DNA from: Streptomyces iakyrus
GTDB lineage: Bacteria; Actinomycetota; Actinomycetes; Streptomycetales; Streptomycetaceae
Direction: 5' to 3'
Length of the DNA stretch: 64,000 nt
Assembly (NCBI RefSeq): GCF_000717055.1
Contig: NZ_JNXI01000006.1
Coordinates: 186,001 to 250,000 of the forward strand
Shown here one piece after another: positions 51,513 to 59,931 of the stretch. A model generated the notes under the pieces. That model was not told where the DNA came from, made no database searches, and saw only the letters and a program-made list of their open reading frames with translations. The translations under genes and the position numbers were made by a program. Position 1 is the first letter of the stretch. Every line of letters starts with the position of its first letter.

Positions 51513-51830
51513 CTACTCCTGTACGTGCCGGATGGCGTCCAGCACGATGTGCGCCACATGGTCGTCGGTGAGGGTGTACCGCGTCTCGCGGGCCTGACGC
51601 CGGGCGGTGACGATCCGGGAGGTGCGCAGCACCCTCAGGTGCTGGGAGACCAGCGGCTGGCTGACGCCCAGGGCGGTCACCAGTTCATGGACGTACTTTC
51701 CGCCGCCGGCCAGTTCCCGCACGATGCCCAGCCGGACGGGTGAGGCCAGGGCGCGCAGCAGCTCGCCGGCCGCCTGCAGGGTCGGATCCGGCTCGTCCGT
51801 CGGGGGAGAGGGCGTCGTTGTCATATGCAT
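51513..51830 (-). CDS. SmtB/ArsR-family metal sensor repressor
   Basis: A 105-residue winged-helix protein. LLRALASPVRLGIVRELAGG, then the recognition helix ALGVSQPLVSQHLRVLRTS, are typical of the ArsR/SmtB family. The C-terminal helix contains D89-x-H91-x10-H102-x2-E105, the exact alpha-5 metal-site pattern of SmtB/CzrA-type Zn, Co or Ni sensors; the alpha-3 cysteine site is absent. It converges tail-to-tail on nikE with a 4-base gap. Its start codon lies inside a long palindrome, implying autoregulation. ATG 51830 is chosen; ATG 51824 is also in frame. Confidence 0.88.
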   Translation of the reverse strand: MHMTTTPSPPTDEPDPTLQAAGELLRALASPVRLGIVRELAGGGKYVHELVTALGVSQPLVSQHLRVLRTSRIVTARRQARETRYTLTDDHVAHIVLDAIRHVQE

Positions 51831-51850
51831 ACATTAGCATATGACAACGA
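51815..51850. promoter_or_regulatory. 14-bp-arm palindrome over the ArsR start codon
   Basis: TCGTTGTCATATGC (51815-51828) and GCATATGACAACGA (51837-51850) are perfect inverted arms around ATACATTA. It is AT-rich in its centre and lies between the ArsR gene and the His-rich gene on the same strand. The inner ATATGC/GCATAT part has the look of an ArsR-family operator. Both strands carry ATGACAACGA at the arm ends, but only the minus-strand frame codes for a long protein. Confidence 0.75.
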
Positions 51851-51892
51851 TTCCCAGTTCGTTCTCCGCCTGGCTGGGGGCGGCTGCTGCCG

Positions 51893-52192
51893 TCAGTGGT
51901 CGTCCCAGTGTCCCTCGTGAGCGGCGTGCCGGTGGCCGTCGTGCACGTAGTCCGTGTGGTCGTCGTGCCGCACGGCCAGGTGGCCGCAGTCGTCGCCGTG
52001 CTCGTGGTCGTGGTTCCGGTGCACCGCGTGGCCGTCGGTCGCGCACTCGTCGGTGTGGCCGTCGTGCGTCCGGTGGATGTGGCCGTCGTGGGCGTAGTCG
52101 GTGTGGTCGCCGTGGGTGAACGCGAGGTGTCCGCAGTCCTCGCCGTGGGTGTGCGCGTGGTCCTCGTGGGTGATGTGCTGGGCGGTGGACAT
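51893..52192 (-). CDS. Histidine-rich duplicated metal-binding protein
   Basis: A 99-residue protein with 27 His, 17 Asp and 3 Cys. Two copies of a ~35-residue unit (residues 16-49 and 65-99) share the pattern HGxDCGHLA, then DHTDYxHDGHxH, then HxGH. There is no signal peptide or membrane segment, so it is probably a cytosolic metal buffer or chaperone for Ni, Co or Zn. ATG 52192 follows AAGGAG. It is upstream of the ArsR gene on the same strand, with the big palindrome between them. The promoter region 52240-52290 is AT-rich and holds ACATATA and TGCATGTAT, similar to the palindrome core. Confidence 0.85.
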   Translation of the reverse strand: MSTAQHITHEDHAHTHGEDCGHLAFTHGDHTDYAHDGHIHRTHDGHTDECATDGHAVHRNHDHEHGDDCGHLAVRHDDHTDYVHDGHRHAAHEGHWDDH

Positions 52193-52342
52193 GGTTGAGC
52201 TCCTTGCGTGTGCTGGTGCCGGCCGTGACGGTTCGACCCGGGCCGGACATGGCGACATTAACATATAGCGATTCCTGCATGTATTGTGCGGGGACCTGCC
52301 GCGCCCCGCATCCGGGGCGGGGCGCACGGGTGAATCGCCGGT

Positions 52343-53107
52343 CTAGCGCACCGCCACCACCACGCAGCTGTCGCCGTACTGCCACACCGGGCCGGCCTTG
52401 GCGAAGCCGGCCTGCCGCAGGAGCTCCAGGTGGCCGGAGAGGGGGAGTTCGGCGGGGCGTGCGGTGCCGAGAGGGGCTTCGCGGCGCCGGCGCTCGGTGA
52501 GGAGGTCGGTCAGCTCCGGGTCGTCGCCGACCGCGGCCCACCAGGAGCCCCAGTCCTCGTGGGCGAACACGCGTTGCCGGTCGGCCCGGCACCGCCCGAC
52601 ATGGGCGGCGATCCCCGCCGGGCCCGCCTCGCCCTGGGGGAGGTGGTCGCCGTTGACGAGGACGCCGCCGGGCCGCAGCAGCCCGGCGAGCTGCCGGTAG
52701 GTGCCGAGCAGGGTGTCGCGGTCCAGGTAGTGCAGGGCCGTCGTGGACACCGCCGCGTCCAGGGGCCGGTCCAGATCCAGGGCCCGCACCCAGCCGGGCG
52801 CACCGATCTCCGCGTCGACGTAGCGAGCCGCGTCCGGGTGGTGGGTGCGGCCCAGCTCCAGCAGGACGGGATCCCGGTCCACGGCCACGATCTCGGCGTC
52901 CGGCAGCCGCCGGATCAGCCGGGCCGCCAGCGAGCCCGGCCCGCAGCCGAGGTCCACTACGAGAGGCGGGGCCGCGCGCCCCGCCGTGACGTGCTCGACG
53001 ACATCGGCGATCACCGTGAACCGCTCCTCGCGGTCGACGGCGTACCGCTGCTGCTGGAGCTCCCAGCGCTCCACCCATCGCTCCGCCGTCGCCAGACTCA
53101 GCCCCAT
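52343..53107 (-). CDS. SAM-dependent methyltransferase
   Basis: A 254-residue class I methyltransferase. Motif I is LVVDLGCGPGSLAARLIRRL near residue 50, followed by EIVAVDRDPVLLELGRTHHP, which gives the acidic residue. LRPGGVLVNGDHL is motif III. The N-terminal 30 residues are helical and Trp-rich (WVERWELQQQRYAV). It resembles the trans-aconitate/ubiquinone-type methyltransferases and does not reveal its acceptor. It stands alone between the His-rich gene and the PLP-enzyme operon. The 150 bases before 52342 hold no gene. Confidence 0.82.
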   Translation of the reverse strand: MGLSLATAERWVERWELQQQRYAVDREERFTVIADVVEHVTAGRAAPPLVVDLGCGPGSLAARLIRRLPDAEIVAVDRDPVLLELGRTHHPDAARYVDAEIGAPGWVRALDLDRPLDAAVSTTALHYLDRDTLLGTYRQLAGLLRPGGVLVNGDHLPQGEAGPAGIAAHVGRCRADRQRVFAHEDWGSWWAAVGDDPELTDLLTERRRREAPLGTARPAELPLSGHLELLRQAGFAKAGPVWQYGDSCVVVAVR

Positions 53108-53197
53108 CCGGTCGATCCACCTCGTCGTCTCGCACCTGACTCGTTACGGCCCGAGCCTACAGGTGGAAACGGTTCCCATTATGCTTAGTTGCCGGTG

Positions 53198-54394
53198 TCA
53201 CGCCAGTGAGGCGAGAACGGACAGCAGCCGGTCGACCTCCTCCACCGTGTTGTACACATGCAGGCTCACCCGCACCGAACCGGTCTTCTCGCCCGCGTCG
53301 CCCTGGCAGTGATGGTCGGAGCGGACCATGAACCCGTGGCTGAACAGGATGAACCCCAGGTCACCCGAGTCGATGGCGTGGTGCCGCAGCGTCACGATGC
53401 CCTGGCGGCGCTGCACGGCCGAGTCGGCGGCGAGACTGAGCGGGCAGCCGAGGATCTCGTAGGCGTCCAGCCGGCGCAGCCCCTCGGTCAGCCGGACCGC
53501 CAGGTCGCCCGTCCACCGCTCGATCCGGTCGACACCGGCCGCCTCCAGCCAGTCCAGGGCCGCTTCGAGCGAGGCGATGCCCACCGTGTTCGGGGTGCCG
53601 CTCCACCCGCCGGGCACGAACTCCGGCCCGCGTGCCTGCCGGGCCCAGACCGCCCCCGAACCGGGCAGAGCCAGTGCCTTGTGACCGGAGAACACCACGA
53701 AGTCGACGTCCAGCACCGCCACGGACACCGGCAGATGACCCACACTCTGGGCGGCGTCCAGGCAGATGACCGCGTCCGGGCCGATGGCCTCGCGGATGCG
53801 GTGCACGTTCATGTCGCCGCCGTAGACGTGGTGCACATGGGTGGTGGCCACGAACCGCGTGCGCGGCCCGGCCCGTTCCGCCAGCGCCCGGTGGTCGTAG
53901 TCCCCCGAGCCGCTCTGGTACGGCATCGGCACCACCCGCACGTGCACCCCCTCCCGTGCCAGCGACTGCTGCGCCTCCAGCCAGGGCACGATGTTCGCCT
54001 GGTGATCGGCGTCCGGCACGACGATCTCGTCACCGTCGTGCAGGAAGCCCGGCAGCCAGTCGCGGGCGATGGTGCGCAGCCCCTCGGTGGTGCCGCCGGT
54101 GAAGTGGACGGCGGAGCGCTCCGGCCGGTCGTCCCCGAGGAACCGGGCGACGCGCCCGCGGGTGCGCTCCACCAGCTCCGTGGTCCGGTTGGCCCAGGTG
54201 TAGGTGCCGCGCGCGGAATTGGCGTTGGAGGTGGTCAGATACGTCTGCACGGCGTCCAGGACGGCCTGCGGCTTCTGCGCCGTGGCCGCGCTGTCCAGGT
54301 ACGCCAGCCCCGGATGCCCGGTGACGATGGGGAACTGGGCGCGCAGCGCCCGCTGCCACCGCTCCTGCTCCTCGCGGCCGCTCGGCGTGCTCAC
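53198..54394 (-). CDS. Class V aminotransferase / cysteine desulfurase-like enzyme (PLP fold type I)
   Basis: A 398-residue enzyme. GLAYLDSAATAQKPQAVLDA is the N-terminal signature shared with SufS-type cysteine desulfurases. VFVSGHK-type (here FVVFSGHKALALPGSGAVWA) carries the PLP Lys, and VICLDAAQSVGHLPVSV the PLP Asp. A catalytic Cys typical of SufS (near the C-terminus, R-x-G-x-x-C) is not evident; the equivalent stretch reads HGFMVRSDHHCQGDAGEKTG, with a Cys in it. It could be a desulfurase, a selenocysteine lyase-like enzyme or an epimerase/lyase. It lies 5 bases after the cysteine-synthase-rhodanese gene. Confidence 0.85.
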   Translation of the reverse strand: MSTPSGREEQERWQRALRAQFPIVTGHPGLAYLDSAATAQKPQAVLDAVQTYLTTSNANSARGTYTWANRTTELVERTRGRVARFLGDDRPERSAVHFTGGTTEGLRTIARDWLPGFLHDGDEIVVPDADHQANIVPWLEAQQSLAREGVHVRVVPMPYQSGSGDYDHRALAERAGPRTRFVATTHVHHVYGGDMNVHRIREAIGPDAVICLDAAQSVGHLPVSVAVLDVDFVVFSGHKALALPGSGAVWARQARGPEFVPGGWSGTPNTVGIASLEAALDWLEAAGVDRIERWTGDLAVRLTEGLRRLDAYEILGCPLSLAADSAVQRRQGIVTLRHHAIDSGDLGFILFSHGFMVRSDHHCQGDAGEKTGSVRVSLHVYNTVEEVDRLLSVLASLA

Positions 54395-54399
54395 GCCGG

Positions 54400-55719
54400 T
54401 CAGTCCCGCACCAGGGGCGCGCCCGCGTCCCGCCAGGCGATGATGCCGCCGGCCAGGCTGCGCACGTCCGGATGGCCCATCCGGGTCAGCAGTGCCGCGT
54501 ACCGGGCGGACTGCTCACCGACCGGGCAGGCCAGCAGCACCGGCCGGCGCCGGCTGAACGGCAGGCCGCCCCGCACGAGTTCCGCGAAGAGCTCGTCGAC
54601 GATGTTGACCGAACCGTCGATGTGCAGCGCCGCGTACGCGTACGGGCTGCGCAGGTCGACCACGAGCGGCCGGTCGCCCTCGATCCAGCGCCGGGCCTCG
54701 GCCACGGTGACCGACGGCGCCCCGCCGACCTCGGCGTCGGACAGGTCGGCCGCCGAGTTCTTCCGGGGCGGGCGGCCCAGCAGATCGGGCCGCCGCTGCC
54801 GGACGTAGCTCAGATAGCTCTCCACCCGGTCGCAGACGATGAACACCGCCGTCCGCCGTTCCTCCGACTCCTCGTCCAGAGGCCGCAGATGGCGGACGGC
54901 GCCGAAGTAGGCCGCCCCTCCGGTGGGCCCGCCCAGGATGCCGCAGCGGCGGTTCAGGGTCAGCATTCCCTCGATCGCCTCGTCGGCGGTGACCGACTCC
55001 ATCGTGTCGTACGTCTCCGGGTCGAACAGGCCCACCTCCTGCACCTCGTCGATGGTGCGGATCCCGGGGATGAAGTCGGACTTGGCCGCCACGAGACCGA
55101 CCACCCGCACAGAGGGATCCTCCTCCCGCAGTGCGCGGGCGACGCCCGTGGAGGACCCGGCCGTGCCCACACAGGCCACGAACCAGTCCGGAACACGGCC
55201 GTCCAGGTCCTTGACGATCTCCGGGCCGGTGCCGGTGAGATGGGCCTCGGTGTTGCGCGGGTTGAAGTACTGGTCGGTGTGCAGGTAGGCGCTGCCCGAA
55301 GCGGCGAGCGTGCGGTGGAACAGGGTCAGCGGATCGTCCGTGGCGGTGGGGTCCAGGCACTCGCTCTGCCCCGGCAGCTCCTCGATCTCCGCCCCGAGCA
55401 GCAGCAGGAGGTCCTTGATCTCCGGGACCCGCATCCGGTTGGTGACGCTCTTGAAGCCCAGGCCGTGCATGCCCGCGATGACCGCGAGGGCCTTGGCCGT
55501 GTTGCCGCTGGACAACTCGACCACCTGGCTGCCGTGTTCGACCGCCTCGGCCAGCAGGGGCCCCGCCATGCTCCAGGCGGCCCGGTCCTTGACCGAGCCG
55601 AAGGGGTTGAGCATTTCGAGTTTCGCGTACAGATCGATGGTGCGCAGGCCGTGCACCGCCGGGTCTATCCGCACCAGAGGGGTGTTGCCTATCGCCTCGG
55701 TGATGCTGTCGTACCTCAC
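54400..55719 (-). CDS. Cysteine synthase-like enzyme fused to a rhodanese (PLP fold type II)
   Basis: A 439-residue fusion. Residues 1-~310 are a cysteine-synthase/cystathionine-beta-synthase fold. It starts YDSITEAIGNTPLVRID, with PLP Lys44 in NPFGSVKDRA, then VVELSSGNTAKALAVIAG and CGILGGPTGGAAYFGAV. Residues ~335-439 are a rhodanese-like domain: LVVDLRSPYAYAALHIDGSV and the Cys loop LLACPVGEQSARYAALL (active-site-type CxxGxxS). This suggests an amino acid synthase that receives sulfur from a persulfide on its own rhodanese domain. GTG 55719 overlaps the upstream gene stop (GTGA). Confidence 0.88.
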   Translation of the reverse strand: MRYDSITEAIGNTPLVRIDPAVHGLRTIDLYAKLEMLNPFGSVKDRAAWSMAGPLLAEAVEHGSQVVELSSGNTAKALAVIAGMHGLGFKSVTNRMRVPEIKDLLLLLGAEIEELPGQSECLDPTATDDPLTLFHRTLAASGSAYLHTDQYFNPRNTEAHLTGTGPEIVKDLDGRVPDWFVACVGTAGSSTGVARALREEDPSVRVVGLVAAKSDFIPGIRTIDEVQEVGLFDPETYDTMESVTADEAIEGMLTLNRRCGILGGPTGGAAYFGAVRHLRPLDEESEERRTAVFIVCDRVESYLSYVRQRRPDLLGRPPRKNSAADLSDAEVGGAPSVTVAEARRWIEGDRPLVVDLRSPYAYAALHIDGSVNIVDELFAELVRGGLPFSRRRPVLLACPVGEQSARYAALLTRMGHPDVRSLAGGIIAWRDAGAPLVRD

Positions 55720-57182
55720 TGAGCTCCCCTCGCGGGCGTGATCGGCCAGAACTGGTCGTCGAGGCACCAGCGCCAGGCGTCGCCGTCCTGCCAGGCGGCG
55801 ACCTTGCCGGCGGCGGGCTGGTGCTGGGCGCGGGTGGCGTGGAAGTCCATGGCGTAGCCGGCGGTGTTGGCGAAGGCCAGCACGTCGCCGGGTTCCGGGC
55901 GGCGGGGCAGGAACACCGTGCGCCGGGTGATCAGGTCGGTCTCCAGACAGAGGCTGCCGAAGAGGTGCACGGCGACAGGCCCGTCCCCCGGCCCCGCTCC
56001 GCTCCGGGGGACGACCACGGGGTCCATGAGCACTCCGTGGTCCTCCAGCGCGATGTCGTCGGCCTTCGCGGCCAGTCGTACGAGCAGTTCCCCGCCGCCT
56101 TCCTGGGTGCGGACCTCCAGGACACGCGCGAGGGTGAGTCCGCACTGGTCGAGCAGCGCCCGGCCGGGCTCGGTGTGCAGGTCGTACAGGTGCTCCAGCA
56201 GCAGCGCGGCCAGCGGGCGCCCGCCCAGCGAGGGGGCGGGCTGGGACAGCAGCTCGTCCAGGTAGGCGGCGCCGGCCACGGGCCGGTGGGCGGGGTACAG
56301 ACCGAGCGTGCCGCGCAGCGTGCCGGACTCGTTGCGCAGCCCGTAGCCGTGCCCGCCCCACGTCAGGGGCGGACGCCGGCCGAGCACGGCCGCGGTCAGC
56401 GCGGTCGTGTACGCCTCCCACTGCTCACGCTCGGCGAGATAGCCGATGCCGAAGCCGCCGCCGATGTCCACGGCCCGCGGCCGCAGCCCCCGGCTCCGGC
56501 ACAACTCCAGCGCGGCCAGGCTCCCTTCGAGGGCGGTCGCCTTCTCCGCGACGCTCGTCGTGTCCAGGTGGAAGGCCACCCCCGCCGGATCGACCGCGTC
56601 GGCATGCCGCTCGACCGCCTCCAGCAGCAGCTCCAACTCCCTTACGGGCGTGCCGAAACGGCTGCGCCGGCTCAGCACCTTCACCCCCGACGTCTCGAAG
56701 CCCGACAGCCGCAGCAGCACCCGTACCGGGGCGAGCGTGTGCTTGCGCACCAGGGCGGCGAGCTGGTCCAGCTCGGCGAGCGCATCCACGCTGACCGTGA
56801 CACCCGCGCGGGCCGCCAGCCACAGGAACTCGGGGTTCTTCGGCCCCGTCGCCGTGATCCGGCCGGCACCGAACCCGGCACCCAGCGCGTGCTGCAACTC
56901 GCCCAGCGACGCGACGTCCACGCCCGCGTCCGTCGCGGCGAGCCGCCGCAGCAGCGCGCTGGACCGGTTGGCCTTGTGGGCGTAGAAGACCTGGCCCGAC
57001 AGGTGGTGCGAGCGGTACACCGACCGGAACCGCTCCAGGTTCTCGGCGATCTGGTCCGGCACCACGACGTGCAGGGGTGAGCCGAGGGCGTCGACGATCG
57101 AGTGCAGCGTGCCGTGCGCCGCCACGAGCGACCTCAGCCTTGGCTCCAGCCGCGGTTCGAGATACAAGGGCCGGCCGTCCAT
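55716..57182 (-). CDS. Alanine-racemase-fold decarboxylase, Y4yA-like (PLP fold type III)
   Basis: A 488-residue enzyme of the ornithine/diaminopimelate decarboxylase superfamily. FYAHKANRSSALLRR holds the PLP Lys70. DVASLGELQHALGAGFGAGR is a second core block, and RAVDIGGGFGIGYLAEREQW the glycine loop. LHTEPGRALLDQCGL carries the EPGR motif of the fold. The long C-terminal part (LFGSLCLETDLITRRTVFLP, then VLAFANTAGYAMDFHATRAQ) has the usual CxxxD substrate Cys. I connect it with the Y4yA-like branch found in secondary-metabolism clusters. ATG 57182 follows AGGAGGGGGAG and is the operon's first gene. Confidence 0.85.
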   Translation of the reverse strand: MDGRPLYLEPRLEPRLRSLVAAHGTLHSIVDALGSPLHVVVPDQIAENLERFRSVYRSHHLSGQVFYAHKANRSSALLRRLAATDAGVDVASLGELQHALGAGFGAGRITATGPKNPEFLWLAARAGVTVSVDALAELDQLAALVRKHTLAPVRVLLRLSGFETSGVKVLSRRSRFGTPVRELELLLEAVERHADAVDPAGVAFHLDTTSVAEKATALEGSLAALELCRSRGLRPRAVDIGGGFGIGYLAEREQWEAYTTALTAAVLGRRPPLTWGGHGYGLRNESGTLRGTLGLYPAHRPVAGAAYLDELLSQPAPSLGGRPLAALLLEHLYDLHTEPGRALLDQCGLTLARVLEVRTQEGGGELLVRLAAKADDIALEDHGVLMDPVVVPRSGAGPGDGPVAVHLFGSLCLETDLITRRTVFLPRRPEPGDVLAFANTAGYAMDFHATRAQHQPAAGKVAAWQDGDAWRWCLDDQFWPITPARGAQ

Positions 57183-57478
57183 GCGCGCTCCCCCTCCTGA
57201 GGCCGCCGCACCCGTCATCCGGGCACGTCGGACACTCCCCGCGTATCGCCGTATAGCCCATATCCATTCTTCGGTCGCTTTACGCCCTGTAAGGCCAGGG
57301 CCCGGACCTTGGCCGGTGTGAAGCGGATCACGGGCCGGGCGGCGGCGCGCGCCGGGCGCGAGGCGGCGGCATCCGCGGTCCGCGGCCCGGCGCGGACACG
57401 CCCCGTGCGCCACGCATGCTCCTGACGCCCCGGGGGTACCCCGGCCGCAGACCGGCACCGACCCGTCCGAGGAGGGAC

Positions 57479-58552
57479 GTGGACTGGCACCCGCTGCGGC
57501 TCACCACCCCCGTCAAGCAGCACGTCTTCGGCGGCCGGGCCATCGCCGAGCGGCTGGGCCGCGGCGGCCTGCCCGACGGGCCGGTCGCCGAGACATGGGA
57601 GGTCAGCGACGTCGAGGGCGATGCCTCGACCGTCCTGGACGGCCCCCTCGCCGGGCGCACCCTGCGGCAGATCACGGCCGAGCACCCGGACGAACTGCTG
57701 GGCCCCCGGCTCCCGCCCGGCCCCCGTTTCCCGCTGCTCACCAAGTTCATCGACGGCCGTGGTGCGCTCCCGGTGCATCTGCACGCCGACGACGCCACCG
57801 CCCGGCGCCTGGAGGGCGAACCCAACGGCAAGACGGAGGCCTGGCACGTCCTGGACGCCGCACCGGGCGCCACCGCCCTGGTCGGCGTACAGGACGGCGT
57901 GGACCGCGACACCCTGCACCAGGCGCTGCTGGCCCAGGACTTCGACGCGGTCATGCGCCGCCTGCCGGTCCGCGCGGGACAGACCGTCTACGTCCCCGGC
58001 GGCACCCTGCACAGCTTCGGCCCGGACACCCTCGTCTACGAGATCGAGCAGACGTCCGACATCCAGCAGCACGCCATGCGCCGCCGCATGGAGGACGGCT
58101 CGCCCGTCCCCGACGACGAGTGGCACGCCAACCTCGACCGTCTGCTCGACGAATGGCGCCCCGGCCCCCGGCCCGGGTTCCACTCCGGTCTGAGCGTTCC
58201 CTCGGACGACGGCGTCGTACGCACCGTGCTCTGCGCCGGCCCGCACTTCGCCCTCGAACGCTGGTCCGCCGGCCCGGCGACGCCGTTGTCGTACCGCTTC
58301 TCGACCGTGCGGATCCTCACCAACGTCGGCGCCCCCGTCACCGTCACCGCCGGCCCCTGGACCGGCCTGCTGGACCGCGCCCGCACCCTCCTCCTCCCCG
58401 CCGTCCTCGGCGAGCTCCGCATCCAGGGCTCCGGCGACCTGCTGATCGGCTACGTCCCCGACCTGGAGCACGACATCCGCGGCCCTCTCCTCGCCGCGGG
58501 CCACGGCCCGGCCGCCGTCGCCGCCCTCGGCGAGGGACTCGGACCGCGGTAG
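57479..58552 (+). CDS. Mannose-6-phosphate isomerase-like protein
   Basis: A 357-residue class I-type cupin enzyme. PVKQHVFGGRAIAERLGRGG and AETWEVSDVEGDASTV open the ManA-like sequence. PLLTKFIDGRGALPVHLHAD contains the zinc His pair, and YVPGGTLHSFGPDTLVYEIE the third His and Glu ligands. It would interconvert mannose-6-phosphate and fructose-6-phosphate, or a related sugar phosphate. GTG 57479 follows GAGGAGGGAC; the track frame extends to 57416 without support. It is divergent from the PLP operon across a 296-base gap that holds both promoters, including an AT-richer patch near 57240-57290. Confidence 0.82.
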   Translation: MDWHPLRLTTPVKQHVFGGRAIAERLGRGGLPDGPVAETWEVSDVEGDASTVLDGPLAGRTLRQITAEHPDELLGPRLPPGPRFPLLTKFIDGRGALPVHLHADDATARRLEGEPNGKTEAWHVLDAAPGATALVGVQDGVDRDTLHQALLAQDFDAVMRRLPVRAGQTVYVPGGTLHSFGPDTLVYEIEQTSDIQQHAMRRRMEDGSPVPDDEWHANLDRLLDEWRPGPRPGFHSGLSVPSDDGVVRTVLCAGPHFALERWSAGPATPLSYRFSTVRILTNVGAPVTVTAGPWTGLLDRARTLLLPAVLGELRIQGSGDLLIGYVPDLEHDIRGPLLAAGHGPAAVAALGEGLGPR

Positions 58553-58678
58553 CGGACCGGTGACATCCGGGACGGATCCGTAGCAGGCCGGCAGGGCAAC
58601 GCATGCGGCCGGTGGCGGGTCGTACAGGGGGCAAGGGCACAAGCCCGAGCACTCGACCGGGGAAACCGGGGGAAAGCA

Positions 58679-59329
58679 ATGGGGGAGACCGTGAAGATCC
58701 GTACCCGAGGAATGCGCCAGAACCGAGGCATCCGCACCACCGTGGCCGCGCTGGCGGCCGTCGCCGGTGTGGCCGCAGCCGCCGTCCCGGCCGTCGCCGC
58801 CACCACGCCGGCTTCCGGCACACCCCGGTTCCTGGAGCCGGCCGACCTGCCGCCGCACCCGACGTCGCCCTGGTACGCCGGTCCGGTCACGGCCGGTCAG
58901 CCCGACCCGCTGCCGATCTGCGTGGGCGACGCGCTGCCGTCCATCACCACGCACCGGGACTACTGGACCGAGTACGACACGGGTGCCCAGCAGATCACGG
59001 TCGTGGAGCGCAGCGAACAGCGGGCGAAGGACTTCGCGGCACTGCTGCGCAAGGGCCTCGCCGGCTGTGCGAAGAAGCTGATGCAGCAGGACCCGGACAT
59101 CACGGCGACGCAGAAGTACTACGGCCGGCTGAACGTCGAGGAGGGCGCGGACGTCTACGGCATCCACACCGCCTCCGCCTGGGGCTCCTCCGACATCGGC
59201 CTCTTCTCGGTCGGCCGCGACGGCACGACCGTGACGGTCGTCCGATGGGGCCAGATGGGCAACTTCCAGCACGCGCAGGTCGCGGACTTCAAGGCCACGA
59301 CCGTCACGGCGGTGAACAAGCTGTACTGA
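58679..59329 (+). CDS. Secreted protein, sensor-domain-like
   Basis: A 216-residue exported protein. The basic N-region and hydrophobic core (TTVAALAAVAGVAAAAVPAV) form a signal peptide, with cleavage near AVAATTP. The mature part has two Cys (LPICVGDALP and LAGCAKKLMQ) that may pair. The later beta-rich sequence YGRLNVEEGADVYGIHTASA and GRDGTTVTVVRWGQMG resembles PknH-type extracellular sensor folds. I cannot assign a function. ATG 58679 follows GGGGGAAAG; GTG 58691 is less well spaced. Confidence 0.75.
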   Translation: MGETVKIRTRGMRQNRGIRTTVAALAAVAGVAAAAVPAVAATTPASGTPRFLEPADLPPHPTSPWYAGPVTAGQPDPLPICVGDALPSITTHRDYWTEYDTGAQQITVVERSEQRAKDFAALLRKGLAGCAKKLMQQDPDITATQKYYGRLNVEEGADVYGIHTASAWGSSDIGLFSVGRDGTTVTVVRWGQMGNFQHAQVADFKATTVTAVNKLY

Positions 59330-59333
59330 CGGC

Positions 59334-59879
59334 TCAGCCCCGGGGTGACTCGGCGGGGGCGTCGTACACCAGCAGCCCGTCACCGCGCAGTCGCGCGCCG
59401 GGCGTCGGGGCATGGGCGCTCAGCCGGCCGTCGTGCATGAGGTGGTGGGCCGGTACGCCGCGGGCCAGCACCGCGAAGTCGGCGATCAGCCGGCGGTGGC
59501 AGCGCCACCAGACGGCCTCGCTGCACATCACGGCCGTGCGGGCGCCCGCCGCCTCGTGCAGGAGGCGGTCCATCGCGGAGACGAACTCGGGGGAGCGGGT
59601 GTGGGCGGCGTAGCCGCGGAAGGACTCGTTGCGCCACACCACGTCCGGACTGTCCGCGGGCAGGGGGCGGAACCCGCCGAGGTCGGGTTCCCACCGGTAT
59701 CCGATCCCGGCACCCGGCAGCCACTCCGCCAACCGCTCCCGCAGCAGGTCGGGATCCCGGCGGCTGCCGGGAGCGGTCCGCACGTCCACGACGGCCGTCA
59801 CCCCGGCACCGCGCAGCAACGCGCCGATCCGGTCCCGGCCGGCGGTGCTGTGACCGAAGGTCAGCAGGTGCGCGTCCAC
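59334..59879 (-). CDS. DUF488 protein
   Basis: A 181-residue protein of the DUF488 family. LLTFGHSTAGRDRIGALLRG, then VTAVVDVRTAPGSRRDPDL, are the family opening with the conserved DVRxxP. TAVMCSEAVWWRCHRRLIAD carries the Cys-Glu-...-Cys-His-Arg motif. The family is widespread, of unknown activity, and may bind metal or nucleotides. GTG 59879 is the start. It converges with the secreted protein gene (4-base gap) and is preceded by the MurA-like gene on the same strand after 52 bases. Confidence 0.85.
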   Translation of the reverse strand: MDAHLLTFGHSTAGRDRIGALLRGAGVTAVVDVRTAPGSRRDPDLLRERLAEWLPGAGIGYRWEPDLGGFRPLPADSPDVVWRNESFRGYAAHTRSPEFVSAMDRLLHEAAGARTAVMCSEAVWWRCHRRLIADFAVLARGVPAHHLMHDGRLSAHAPTPGARLRGDGLLVYDAPAESPRG

Positions 59880-59931
59880 AGGGGCGGACTTTCCCGTTCC
59901 GGCGGTCTCACACCTGCGGACGTGCTCCCGG

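Noticed and set aside
51841..52119. A divergent plus-strand gene starting ATGACAACGA at the palindrome
   Set aside because: Only the first ~18 codons look protein-like. The rest is Arg-rich antisense of the His-rich gene. The mirrored start is a consequence of the palindrome.
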